Assembly: GCA_036397455.1 (NCBI GenBank)
Contig: DASWIX010000052.1
Coordinates: 1-64,000, forward strand
DNA length: 64,000 nucleotides
Direction of reading: 5' to 3'
From: JADFNB01 sp036397455
GTDB taxonomy: Bacteria; Gemmatimonadota; Gemmatimonadetes; Gemmatimonadales; GWC2-71-9
Shown here: one piece after another, positions 16,947 through 25,899 of the stretch
Position numbering within the stretch: position 1 is the first letter of the stretch
Layout: every line of letters begins with the position of its first letter
Position numbers and translations under genes: made by a program
The notes under the pieces: model-generated
The model's database searches: none
What the model was told of the DNA's origin: nothing
Seen by the model: the letters and a program-made list of their open reading frames with translations, nothing else

Positions 16947-19124
16947 ATGCCGCCTCGCCGTTCCAGCCTCCATCGTCACGTCGCCGTCCCGTTCCTTGCG
17001 GCAGCCACCATCCTGAGTATGCCGGTCGCGGGTCTCGCACAATCGCTCCGCTACGCCGACAGCGTGCTCGCGTCCGGCGATACCGCGTCGGCGCTCGCGC
17101 TGTACCAGCGGATGGTCTCCCGCAACCGTAACGACAGCGAAGCGCGCTATCGGGCTGCACGCATTCTGATGACGCGGTTCAGCCCCGATGCCGGGCCCAG
17201 CGCGGACCGACGCGCGGCGGAAGAGCACCTGCGGTTCGCCACCCGTCAGGCGCCTGACAGTGCGAAATACTGGCTGGCGCTGGTCGATGTCTTCGAATCC
17301 GGATCGGACGTCACGGTCCGCCGCGCGGCGCGGCGCGCGCTCGAATCCGCGCTGGGGGCGGTCCGGCATGCGTCAGCCACGGTGGCTGCCGACGTGTATT
17401 ACCGGGCCGCCCGGATGTCGTGGATCGCGTACGAGGAGCATCTGAACCGCCACCAGGTGGCGCGCGGCTTCGATATCGATATGGACGCGTTTCTGAACGA
17501 CTGGAACTATGTGGAGGATCTGCTCGGAGGCGGCCTGCAATTCGAATTCGCCGCCACCGTGGAACTCCGCCGCGTACTGACGGAACTGGAAACAGCGCTC
17601 ACGCACAATCGGGGGCATCTTGCCGCCGCGGCGTTGGAGGTCGTCGCCCTGGGCCAGCTTGGCCGGTGGGAGGCCGCCCTCGCCATTACGGATACCACCG
17701 TCCGATACGCCCGCGAGCGCGGTGAGGCCCTGGCACTCCGCGGCCTCAGCCTGGCGCGCCTCGGACGGTGGCGGGAGGCCGAGACGACCTTCGACCAGGC
17801 GCTCGCAACCCTGCCCGGCGAGCGGAGCGCCCCGTATCGTGGGCTCGACCTCGTCCGCGCGCCTGACGCGGCGGACGAATCGAGGATCGAGTCACCAAGC
17901 GGCACACGCGCGTTCTGGTTGGACGCGCAGCCGCTCTGGACCCGGTCCACCAACGAGGCCAGAACCGAGTTCTACGCGCGCATCACCTACGCGCTGCACC
18001 GCTGGGGTGACATCACGCGTTCGCGGCCCGGTCATCATACCCCGCGCGGACAGACCTATGTCCGGTTCGGACCGCCGGACGATGAGATCACGCTGGGCGC
18101 GGGCGGCGCGGACGCGGCGGGATTCCAGGTTCTCAGCGATTCGCTCCGGGCGCGCGATCAGGGATTCGAACGGGTGGATCCCGCCACGCGCCTCGATCGC
18201 GAACGCCAACGCACGCTGTGGGTCTATCGCACATCGCGGCTCCGGTTCATTTTCGCCGGCGCTACCGGCTACGGGACGGCATCATTCGCGGCCTCGTCCA
18301 GGCACGCCCTCTTCAGCGCCGCACGCCAGACGCCGGTGCGCTACGACAACGTCCCCTCCACCCTGATCGACTCGTTGTCGTTCACCACCGTGCAGTTTCG
18401 GGGACCTGGCCGCGGCACGGACGTCGTCATCGTTCCCCATGAGCGCCCCCGCCCCGCCCCTCCGATCAACGTCCTGCTCCGCGCTGACGGGGAGCTGCCC
18501 CGGCACGTGGCGGTGTGGAACGGTGCGGCGCCGTTCACCGTGGTCACCGTCGCGCTACCCGGCCCCATCGGCATTCGGCTCGAACGCGAAGACTCGGCGG
18601 GCGGACACGCGGCGCGTGGCGCGCAACGACCCGACGTAAGGGCCTTCCCTCGCGAGGCGTTCGCGGTATCGGATATCCTGCTTGGAACACTCGGCGCGTT
18701 CAGTGGTGCACCGGACCGCTGGTCCGCGGTCGACCTGCTCCCGTTGGGCGATGCGCCGCTGTCCGGCAACCACACGCTCGGGATCGTGTTCGAGGTCTAC
18801 CCGGGTGGCGTCCCCAACCCCGCGCGATACGACGTCGAATTGACCTTACGACTCGTGGGCGCCGCTCGACGAGGCATCGCGGCACGCATCGTGGGTGGCG
18901 TCGCCGACGCGCTCGGCCTGTCGGCGCGCGGCGATGACGCCGTGACCCTGCGGTACCCGCGGGCGCTCGAGTCGACGCGGGAGGTCGGCGTAGAGGTCCT
19001 GGAGATCGATCTGGCCGAGGCGGTCCCCGGGACCTACGAGTTGCGGATCACCGCCATCGATACCGTCGGCGGCCGGCGTGCCGAGGCGACCACGACACTG
19101 GTGATCGCGTCCGCCACCCGTTGA
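16947..19124 (+). CDS. Secreted TPR / GWxTD-domain protein
   Basis: A 725-residue exported protein: signal peptide to about residue 31 (PVAGLAQ), TPR-like helical repeats from about 35 to 290 (SVLASGDTASALALYQRMVS; ALAITDTTVRYARERGEALA; WREAETTFDQALATLPG), then a GWxTD region near residues 330-390. The latter is recognised by HRWGDITRSRPGHHTPRGQT and YVRFGPPDDE, with a beta-rich C-terminal part to the end. GWxTD proteins are known from Acidobacteria- and Gemmatimonadetes-type genomes but have no assigned function. It converges tail to tail with the M28 peptidase gene. Confidence 0.78.
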   Translation: MPPRRSSLHRHVAVPFLAAATILSMPVAGLAQSLRYADSVLASGDTASALALYQRMVSRNRNDSEARYRAARILMTRFSPDAGPSADRRAAEEHLRFATRQAPDSAKYWLALVDVFESGSDVTVRRAARRALESALGAVRHASATVAADVYYRAARMSWIAYEEHLNRHQVARGFDIDMDAFLNDWNYVEDLLGGGLQFEFAATVELRRVLTELETALTHNRGHLAAAALEVVALGQLGRWEAALAITDTTVRYARERGEALALRGLSLARLGRWREAETTFDQALATLPGERSAPYRGLDLVRAPDAADESRIESPSGTRAFWLDAQPLWTRSTNEARTEFYARITYALHRWGDITRSRPGHHTPRGQTYVRFGPPDDEITLGAGGADAAGFQVLSDSLRARDQGFERVDPATRLDRERQRTLWVYRTSRLRFIFAGATGYGTASFAASSRHALFSAARQTPVRYDNVPSTLIDSLSFTTVQFRGPGRGTDVVIVPHERPRPAPPINVLLRADGELPRHVAVWNGAAPFTVVTVALPGPIGIRLEREDSAGGHAARGAQRPDVRAFPREAFAVSDILLGTLGAFSGAPDRWSAVDLLPLGDAPLSGNHTLGIVFEVYPGGVPNPARYDVELTLRLVGAARRGIAARIVGGVADALGLSARGDDAVTLRYPRALESTREVGVEVLEIDLAEAVPGTYELRITAIDTVGGRRAEATTTLVIASATR

Positions 19125-19132
19125 GGCCGGCC

Positions 19133-20617
19133 CTACCGTTCCAGGGCGAATCCTTCCAGCAACTTCGGCCGTTCGTTCCCGGCGGCCACCATCCAGCCGG
19201 TCGCGTACATCCACCGGGCCATGCGCTGGACCTTGCCGATGTCGATCAACTCCGGTGCATCGCGCGGCGTGTGATAGTCCGGATGCAGCAGCGACGAAAA
19301 GTAGACGGCGGGAATGCCACGGCGGGCATACGGCAAATGGTCGCTGCGGAAATACCATCCTTCCGGATGGTCGGGACGGTCCCACAGCGTATCGAGCGCC
19401 AACCCGATGAACGTGGCATTCGCGGTGAGCGCCGCGTGGGCGAGGTCGGGGGAATTGAGGTGCGGTGGCTGCACGCCGAGCAGGGCCGCACTGTCGGGAT
19501 GATTGCGACCGATCATGTCCGCGTTGAGGACCGCAACGATCCGATCCGCGGGGACGACCGGATGCGCGGCATGCCAGCGCGAACCCAGCAATCCCTTCTC
19601 CTCCGCCCCGTGCCACACGAACAGCGCCGAGCGGCGCCCCGGGTTCTCGGCGAACGCGCGGCCGATCGCGAGCAGCGCGACCGCGACGCTGGCGTTGTCG
19701 TCGGCGCCGTTCCAGATCGAATCGCCGTCCTCGGCCGGGAGCACGCCGTCGTGGTCCTGATGCGCGCTGAACAGGACGTGCTCGTGGCGTAGCCTCCGGT
19801 CCGTACCGGTCACCCTCGCCACCACGTTGACGGAGGGAACCGTGAACGTCTCGCGCCACAGGCTCAGCTCCATCGTCCGGCCGGCCCCCATGAGACGCGA
19901 TCGCCAGCGGCTGCTCACCCATACCACCGGCGGACCGCTGGACGGCGCCGCCGCAGAGTCCAGCGTGTACCGCCCAGCCGCGAAGTTACGTGTGCCAACG
20001 AACGCCAACATCGATTCCGCAATCGAGTCCGACACCAGCACGATGGCCGCCGGCCGGTACGCCGCCAGCGCGGCGGCGCGCGCGCGCACGGCGGAGAGTG
20101 TGTAGCGGAATCCCCACAGACTCGCCGAGGGGTCGGGTAACGTCGGCGGGGGCACAAGGTCGGCCACCACCACCTTGCCTTCGATCAGCGGCACGGCGAG
20201 ATCATCGCCGGGCATCCCGCCGATCCAGACGACCGGCGCGTCCACCTGCGCGGTGATCGGCTGCACGACGAAGGCCTCGCGATTGAGTGGGATCGTTGCG
20301 CCAGCCAACGAGATTCGGCTCTCCGCCGACACCCGTTCCCGGCCCATCGGCCAGAACTGGAAGTACGTCCCATCATCGCCGGCGGGTTCGAGTCCGGCCT
20401 CCCGCGCCCGCTCGGCGAGCCACACCGACGCGCGGAATTCGTCAAGCGTCCCGGCCTCCCGCCCACGCATGGCGTCACTCGCGAGGTGCATCAGGTCGGA
20501 CCGCAGGTCCGATTCCCTGATGGCGCGCATCGAGGGTGGCTCCCGCTGGGCCGCCAGCCCCGCGCCGGTTGCCACGAATAGACCAATAATCGGCGCGATG
20601 AAACGCGCAGTACGCAT
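19133..20617 (-). CDS. Secreted M28-family zinc aminopeptidase
   Basis: A 494-residue exported metallopeptidase. A signal peptide covers about residues 1-23 (ATGAGLAAQ). A protease-associated (PA) domain is inserted at about 120-230. The di-zinc catalytic set is complete: His286 (SAHQDHDG), Asp306 (NGADDNAS), the base-ligand pair Glu339/Glu340 (HGAEEKG), Asp367 (LNADMIGR) and His449 (DYHTPRD). It removes N-terminal residues from peptides in the periplasm or outside the cell. Together with the S9 peptidases and other hydrolases in the window it indicates a protein- or peptide-scavenging lifestyle. Confidence 0.92.
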   Translation of the reverse strand: MRTARFIAPIIGLFVATGAGLAAQREPPSMRAIRESDLRSDLMHLASDAMRGREAGTLDEFRASVWLAERAREAGLEPAGDDGTYFQFWPMGRERVSAESRISLAGATIPLNREAFVVQPITAQVDAPVVWIGGMPGDDLAVPLIEGKVVVADLVPPPTLPDPSASLWGFRYTLSAVRARAAALAAYRPAAIVLVSDSIAESMLAFVGTRNFAAGRYTLDSAAAPSSGPPVVWVSSRWRSRLMGAGRTMELSLWRETFTVPSVNVVARVTGTDRRLRHEHVLFSAHQDHDGVLPAEDGDSIWNGADDNASVAVALLAIGRAFAENPGRRSALFVWHGAEEKGLLGSRWHAAHPVVPADRIVAVLNADMIGRNHPDSAALLGVQPPHLNSPDLAHAALTANATFIGLALDTLWDRPDHPEGWYFRSDHLPYARRGIPAVYFSSLLHPDYHTPRDAPELIDIGKVQRMARWMYATGWMVAAGNERPKLLEGFALER

Positions 20618-20661
20618 GCCGTCCTCCCGGGAAATCAGAGCCGCCTCGCTGCCTGGTCGCT

Positions 20662-22932
20662 CTAGAACGCAAGCATCTGCGTGGCCTTGATAATGATGCT
20701 GCGGCCCGAGGCCGGCGCGTCGAGCCCCGTCGTGCGAGACTCATTGTACACCAGGTAGAGATTGCTGAGCGGGTGGTGGATCAGATTGAACCGCACGTTC
20801 ATCGACACCTGGTCGCGACTCGGATCGTACTGCGCCAGTGCGTCGACGAACATGTTGGTGGTGAACGAGTAGTTCGCACGCAGCGTCCAAATCTCGCGCA
20901 CGAACGTCTCGCCGGGTCCCTCGAGATCGGCCGCGGTCCGGGACAACCCCAGCGTCGCGCGGACGCGATACGACGGCTGCAGCGTGACACTGGCGTTGAC
21001 GGTCTGTTGCGTCCCGTTCCACAGTCCACCGGCCAGCGCCGTCAGCGCGAGCGCCAACGTCCGGCTCGGGTCCGTCCCCATGAACAGCCGCCACTCGGTC
21101 CAGTCGTAGTCCCCGGCCGCCAGCGGCTGCACCGCCGGATCGATCGCGAACGCCGATGTGAGACGCTCGGACCGCGGATTGTGCGACAGCTCGCCGAATC
21201 CGCCGTTGTTGAGGAAGAACGTATATCCGTTGTGCATCCGCCGCGCGATCACCGTCCCGTTCTGGTCGGTCACGTAGTTCCAGACGACGTGCGGGTGCAT
21301 CTCACGCACGCCGCGCGCGCGGAGCGCCCGCAATCGCGGCCGAACGCCGACGTCCAGCGACCACATGCGCGCGCCGGTCCGCCGCATGAACCCCAACTCG
21401 TCGTTGAAGTTCTCGCCGATCGACAGCAAACCCGCCTTCACGTGGAGGAAGTTCGCTTCGCGATTCAGCGAGGTCTGAAACGCATAGGTCGCGCCCGACA
21501 CGCCGTCGGTCTCGCTGTTCACGGCGTACGAACTCCAGTCGATGCGGGCGGGGAGCCGGATGTTGGCGTCCGCGCCGTACACGCGGTTGAAATCGCCACG
21601 ATCATCGACCGTGCTGCGCATCATGAAGATCGCACCCACGTCGGACGAGGACAGGATGTCACGCCGCAGCCGCAGCACCGCATAATCGCTTCCGAGCACC
21701 GTGTCGCGGTCGCGCGTGCGCAACACCAGTGCGCCCGTATGAAAGCCCTCCGCTTGCCCGGTCAGTCTGATCCCGCCGTCGATCCCGACCGGCAGGCCGT
21801 CCGGTCCCAACCCCATGCGGCGGCTGAAGAACAGCAGCAAATCCTCGTCACCGCTCGGCGCCGACGCGATGCGCCGGTTGCGCGGCGTGTCGCCGAGGTA
21901 GAACTCCCCCGAGTTCTCGAGGAAGAAATCGCGCTTTTCAGGGAAGAACTGGCTGAACTGCGTGAGGTTGACCGTCTGGACGTCGGCTTCCGCCTGCGCA
22001 AAGTCGGGGTTCACGGTCACGTCGAGCGTCAATCCGTTGGTGAGCCCGAACTTGATGTCGACCCCGGCATCGCCGCCTTCCGCGAACGCTGCTGCGCCCT
22101 CCGGACGCACCGTTCGCGCCAACGCGTATGGCGTAACACGCAAGTCGCGACCGCCGCCCCGCGCCGGGATCCCGACCAGATCGCCCGCCAGCGACAACCG
22201 GGTAAGCGCGTACGCGCGCGGCACCGGCGCCCAATAGGCGACCTCGTTCTTGCGGCGGATCCGCCGGCTGAAGTTGATGCCCCACTGGCCACCCGTCTCG
22301 CCGCCCTGCCGAAGGGCGCGAAACGGGATCGCCATTTCAACGGTCCATCCATCCGGCACGCGCTTCGTCTGCACGGTCCACGGGGCGTCCCAGCTCGGGT
22401 TGACCTCGCGGCCCTCATTGGTGATCTGCTCGTCGGCGCGTCCACCGCCGGGGTTTGTGGCAAACACATATCCGTTCCGCCGATCGGCGAACGTGTCGAG
22501 GATCACCTCGAATGTGTCCTGCGTGTCCGTGCGGAAGTCTTTGCGAATGTCGCTGACGATCAAGGCGTCCGGCCGGCTGTCATGCAGATACGCGGCGATG
22601 TACAGGGTGGCGCCGTCGTAGGCGACCCACACCTCGGTGCGCTCGGTCGCGGGCCGCCCTTCATCCGGCTCGGCCTGGACGAACCCGGTGACCGGTGCCG
22701 CGCGCCACACCGGATCGTCGAGGACACCGTCGAGCGTGACGGGTACGGTGGAGGCAACGGCCTCGACCACGAGCCGGCCCGTCGCTGCGCGACGCGCCTC
22801 CACCGCCGGGCGGACACGCTGCCCATCCGCGCCCTGGGCCGCGGCCCGGCCCGGCCCGATCCACCACAGCGCCAGGACCGCCGCCAGCAGGCGGACGCAG
22901 GCGGCGCGGCGAGACAACGACGTCGTTTGCAT
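20662..22932 (-). CDS. DUF5916 outer-membrane protein with CBM9-like N-terminal domain
   Basis: A 756-residue exported protein. The ATG giving MQTTSLSRRAA is chosen, as it starts a signal peptide ending near GRAAAQ. Residues about 45-225 form a CBM9-like (carbohydrate-binding family 9) domain: VTLDGVLDDPVWRAAPVTGF, then VWVAYDGATLYIAAYLHDS and DTFEVILDTFADRRNGYVFA. The rest is the DUF5916 barrel-like region, including NPDFAQAEADVQTVNLTQFS and FFPEKRDFFLENSGEF, with many beta strands at the end. No biochemical function is established for DUF5916; surface carbohydrate binding is a reasonable guess. It lies 58 bases downstream of the kinase gene on the same strand. Confidence 0.88.
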   Translation of the reverse strand: MQTTSLSRRAACVRLLAAVLALWWIGPGRAAAQGADGQRVRPAVEARRAATGRLVVEAVASTVPVTLDGVLDDPVWRAAPVTGFVQAEPDEGRPATERTEVWVAYDGATLYIAAYLHDSRPDALIVSDIRKDFRTDTQDTFEVILDTFADRRNGYVFATNPGGGRADEQITNEGREVNPSWDAPWTVQTKRVPDGWTVEMAIPFRALRQGGETGGQWGINFSRRIRRKNEVAYWAPVPRAYALTRLSLAGDLVGIPARGGGRDLRVTPYALARTVRPEGAAAFAEGGDAGVDIKFGLTNGLTLDVTVNPDFAQAEADVQTVNLTQFSQFFPEKRDFFLENSGEFYLGDTPRNRRIASAPSGDEDLLLFFSRRMGLGPDGLPVGIDGGIRLTGQAEGFHTGALVLRTRDRDTVLGSDYAVLRLRRDILSSSDVGAIFMMRSTVDDRGDFNRVYGADANIRLPARIDWSSYAVNSETDGVSGATYAFQTSLNREANFLHVKAGLLSIGENFNDELGFMRRTGARMWSLDVGVRPRLRALRARGVREMHPHVVWNYVTDQNGTVIARRMHNGYTFFLNNGGFGELSHNPRSERLTSAFAIDPAVQPLAAGDYDWTEWRLFMGTDPSRTLALALTALAGGLWNGTQQTVNASVTLQPSYRVRATLGLSRTAADLEGPGETFVREIWTLRANYSFTTNMFVDALAQYDPSRDQVSMNVRFNLIHHPLSNLYLVYNESRTTGLDAPASGRSIIIKATQMLAF

Positions 22933-22990
22933 TGGACGGCAAGATAGGGCTGCCGCATCACGCTGACCAGCACACCCGATACGGTGCGCG

Positions 22991-25831
22991 CTACGGCAGA
23001 CGGGCCACCGAGTCCCGCAGCGAGATCCCCGCACCGTTCGCCTCGGACATGACCGAAATCAGTTGGCGATAGATGGTGCGCGCGCCCAATTCATCACCGG
23101 TGGCGCGCAGCGCCTCGGCGCGCAACGGCAGCACGACCGACCATGCCACTTGATCGTTGAATCCGGACGGCCGCGGGAACGCCGACGTCACCGCCACCAC
23201 CGTCTGGTGGTCGCCACGGGCGGCGGCGACCCGGGCCCACCCGACCCGCAAGGGCCAGAGCGATCCAACAAGTCCGAATGGCACTCGACCGACACTGTAC
23301 ACCGCGAGCGCCGTCGCCCAGGCGCCGTAGGCCGCTCCGGTGTCGCCCGCGGCGAGCGCCGCATGGGCCCGCAGGTCCAGGTCCAGGCTGCGCGCAAACG
23401 GGTCGGCCGGCGGCTGCTCGGCGATCTGCCGGACCCGGGCGGCCGCCCGCGCGGCCGCCGCCGGATCGCGTACCGCGTACCACCGCGCCACAAGCCATTG
23501 CGCGACGACGTCCGCCTCGTCTCCCAGAAGCCTGGCGGCGGCCGCCGCCCGGCCGCCCGCATCATCCAGCCGCGCAACGCCCGTCACGTCACCGAGCACC
23601 ACCCACCGGTCCCGCTCGCTGCGTGGCACATTCAGGCGGGCCGCCGCGCGCAACGCGGAATCAGCCGAGGCGAGGCGTCCACTGCCAAGCGAACTCGCGA
23701 TGCGCATCCGAAACGCCGTCGCTCGTTGTTCCTCCGACGCCGCGCGCGCCAACAGCACGTCGATCGCGCGCCGCGCGACCGCACGCTCGGCGGCCCGCTG
23801 CCCGAGACTCCCACCGCCGAACGCGAGAATCTCGAGTGCGGCCGATGGCCGCGCATCGAGCGACCCCAGCGCAGCGAGCGACGCGCGCGGACCCTGATAG
23901 AGGACCGAATCCGCCATCCGCATGACCTCCGCCCAGACCGATACGCTGTCGATAGCCAGATAGCGGGCGAAGTAGCGCTGCGCCGTCGCCCGATCGTCTT
24001 CCAACACGGCGATCAGCGCGAGTTGCGCCAGCGCGGCCGCAAACGACGGATTCAATTCGGCCGCCTTCCCGAACGCCAGCCGCGCCGCCCCGACCGGCGT
24101 ATCGAGCAACGACCCGAGGTAGAACTCGATATACCCCAACAGGAACCAGGCATCGGTGGCGGTCGGCGACTGCTCGACGATCGAGCGAAGCGTATCGTGC
24201 GCGGCGGCGATCCGGCCATCGACGATGAGCGTCCGATACGCCGCCAACAGGCTCGCATTGGTCGGATCCAGCCGATCGCCGAATCGCACCGCGGCGTCGA
24301 GCGCGACGCTGAGCGCGTCGGCCGCGCGGGTCGGCCTCAGCCGCAACAGCTCGCTCAGCATGCGGCGGAAATATGCGGGCGCAAACGTCGAATCCCGCGC
24401 GATGACGTCGTTGAACCGATCGATCGCGCGGTCGTACGCACCGCTGCGGAAGAGCCGTTCGGCTTCGAAGTACGTCCCCACCGCCGCCATGCCGCCCCGC
24501 GGCAGGGATGACACCCATCCGACCTGCTGTCGCGCAAGTTCGCTGGCGAACGCATCGGTCATCAGGCGCGTCACCAAGCCGGCAAGGCTGTCGAGCGGGC
24601 CCTCGACCTCACTTCCGCGCAACAAACGCCCTTGGGGCGCATCGCGCACCTGGACCTCGATGTGTACGCCGCCCCCCGGCCCCGGGGTCGCACGCACGAC
24701 GAGGTACTCATCGACCGTGAACCGGTCGGCGACATCGCTCCGAACGACCTGGTATTGCGGCAGCCAGCGCAGCTGATCTTCCACGGCAACGCGGATACCG
24801 CTGCGCAGCTCCGGGCTATCGAACGCCCCGCTCGCGCTCACCGGTTCGATCGCCACGGTCGTCACGACGGTCACGTCCGAGGCGTCGCTCGATCGGCGCC
24901 ATACCCCGATGGCGATCGCGATGCCCGCGAGTGACGCGAAGGCGACGCCCATCCAGCTGCCGCGGCGGCGCGCCGGCGTGGCCGTCAGCGTCGCGGCGAG
25001 CGAGATCCCCGAGTCGGCGGCCTCGATCCCGCCAAGCCACTCACGCACATCCGCCGGACGCCGGTCCCGATCGAGTGCCAGACCGGCGGTGAGGGCCTTG
25101 GCCAGCGGCCTCGGGATGTCGGGCCGCGCCGCGCGGAGCAACACCTCGGCGTCATCGCGGTCCTTCAACGTGTCGGTGCGTGTTCCCGTCAGCGCTTCGC
25201 TCGCGACCGCCGCCAGCGCGTAGAGATCGGCGCGTCCGTCGACGTCGCTCACACCGAACGCCTGCTCCGGCGCCATATACGCGGGCGTCCCGACGACCAT
25301 GCCGGTTCGCGTGATCCCGTCCTCCCGGGCGCCGCTCGCCCGCGCCACGCCGAAGTCGGCCACCAGCCAGCGTCCGCTCGCCGTCTCGCGCAGCAGGTTC
25401 GCCGGCTTGATGTCGCGGTGCACGACGCCGCGCTCGTGCGCAAAGGCCAGGGCCGATCCGACATGCCGCAGCAGTTCGCGCACGCGGTCGACGTCGAGCC
25501 GCCCGTGTTCCTGGATGTACTGCGCCAGGGACTCACCTTCGACGAACGGCATCACAAAAAACGCGAGGCCGTCTTTCACCTGAAACTCGAACACCGGGAC
25601 GATATGGGGATGGGGCAGGTTGGCCGCGAGCTTCGCTTCGCGCTGGAACCGCGCGAGCTCGTCGCTGCCCTGCTCGGCCAAGACCGGCAGCACCTTGATC
25701 GCCACCGGAGAGCCCAACGTCGCGTGGCGACCGCGGTAGATGGCTCCCATCCCACCCTGGCCGGCCAACGCGTCGACGATGAAGCGTTCGCCAACGGCCG
25801 CGCGAATCGCGTCGAGACTCGGGAGGTCCAC
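22991..25831 (-). CDS. Transmembrane Ser/Thr kinase with TolB-like and TPR sensor half
   Basis: A 946-residue protein. The cytoplasmic Hanks-type kinase (about 16-270) has the P-loop GQGGMGAIY, Lys46 in VAIKV, Asp140 in HRDIKPAN and DFG at 159-161, so it should be active. One membrane span lies at about 293-310. The following region (about 320-450) resembles the TolB-like amino-terminal domain that often precedes TPRs, and residues about 450-940 are a long TPR array (AERLFRSGAYDRAIDRFNDV, WFLLGYIEFYLGSLLDTPVG). The topology suggests a periplasmic sensor driving a cytoplasmic kinase. The same tail architecture occurs in the adjacent SARP-type regulator. Confidence 0.9.
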   Translation of the reverse strand: MDLPSLDAIRAAVGERFIVDALAGQGGMGAIYRGRHATLGSPVAIKVLPVLAEQGSDELARFQREAKLAANLPHPHIVPVFEFQVKDGLAFFVMPFVEGESLAQYIQEHGRLDVDRVRELLRHVGSALAFAHERGVVHRDIKPANLLRETASGRWLVADFGVARASGAREDGITRTGMVVGTPAYMAPEQAFGVSDVDGRADLYALAAVASEALTGTRTDTLKDRDDAEVLLRAARPDIPRPLAKALTAGLALDRDRRPADVREWLGGIEAADSGISLAATLTATPARRRGSWMGVAFASLAGIAIAIGVWRRSSDASDVTVVTTVAIEPVSASGAFDSPELRSGIRVAVEDQLRWLPQYQVVRSDVADRFTVDEYLVVRATPGPGGGVHIEVQVRDAPQGRLLRGSEVEGPLDSLAGLVTRLMTDAFASELARQQVGWVSSLPRGGMAAVGTYFEAERLFRSGAYDRAIDRFNDVIARDSTFAPAYFRRMLSELLRLRPTRAADALSVALDAAVRFGDRLDPTNASLLAAYRTLIVDGRIAAAHDTLRSIVEQSPTATDAWFLLGYIEFYLGSLLDTPVGAARLAFGKAAELNPSFAAALAQLALIAVLEDDRATAQRYFARYLAIDSVSVWAEVMRMADSVLYQGPRASLAALGSLDARPSAALEILAFGGGSLGQRAAERAVARRAIDVLLARAASEEQRATAFRMRIASSLGSGRLASADSALRAAARLNVPRSERDRWVVLGDVTGVARLDDAGGRAAAAARLLGDEADVVAQWLVARWYAVRDPAAAARAAARVRQIAEQPPADPFARSLDLDLRAHAALAAGDTGAAYGAWATALAVYSVGRVPFGLVGSLWPLRVGWARVAAARGDHQTVVAVTSAFPRPSGFNDQVAWSVVLPLRAEALRATGDELGARTIYRQLISVMSEANGAGISLRDSVARLP

Positions 25832-25899
25832 GATTACCTATGGGGCATGATCACGTAATGTAGCGGCGACCCGACAAGGCGCCAGCGACACGGCGCGCG

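Noticed and set aside
20773..22947. A 724-codon plus-strand frame opposite the DUF5916 gene
   Set aside because: It is an antisense shadow caused by high GC at third positions; the product is Arg/His/Ala-rich without motifs, while the minus strand encodes a clear DUF5916 protein.
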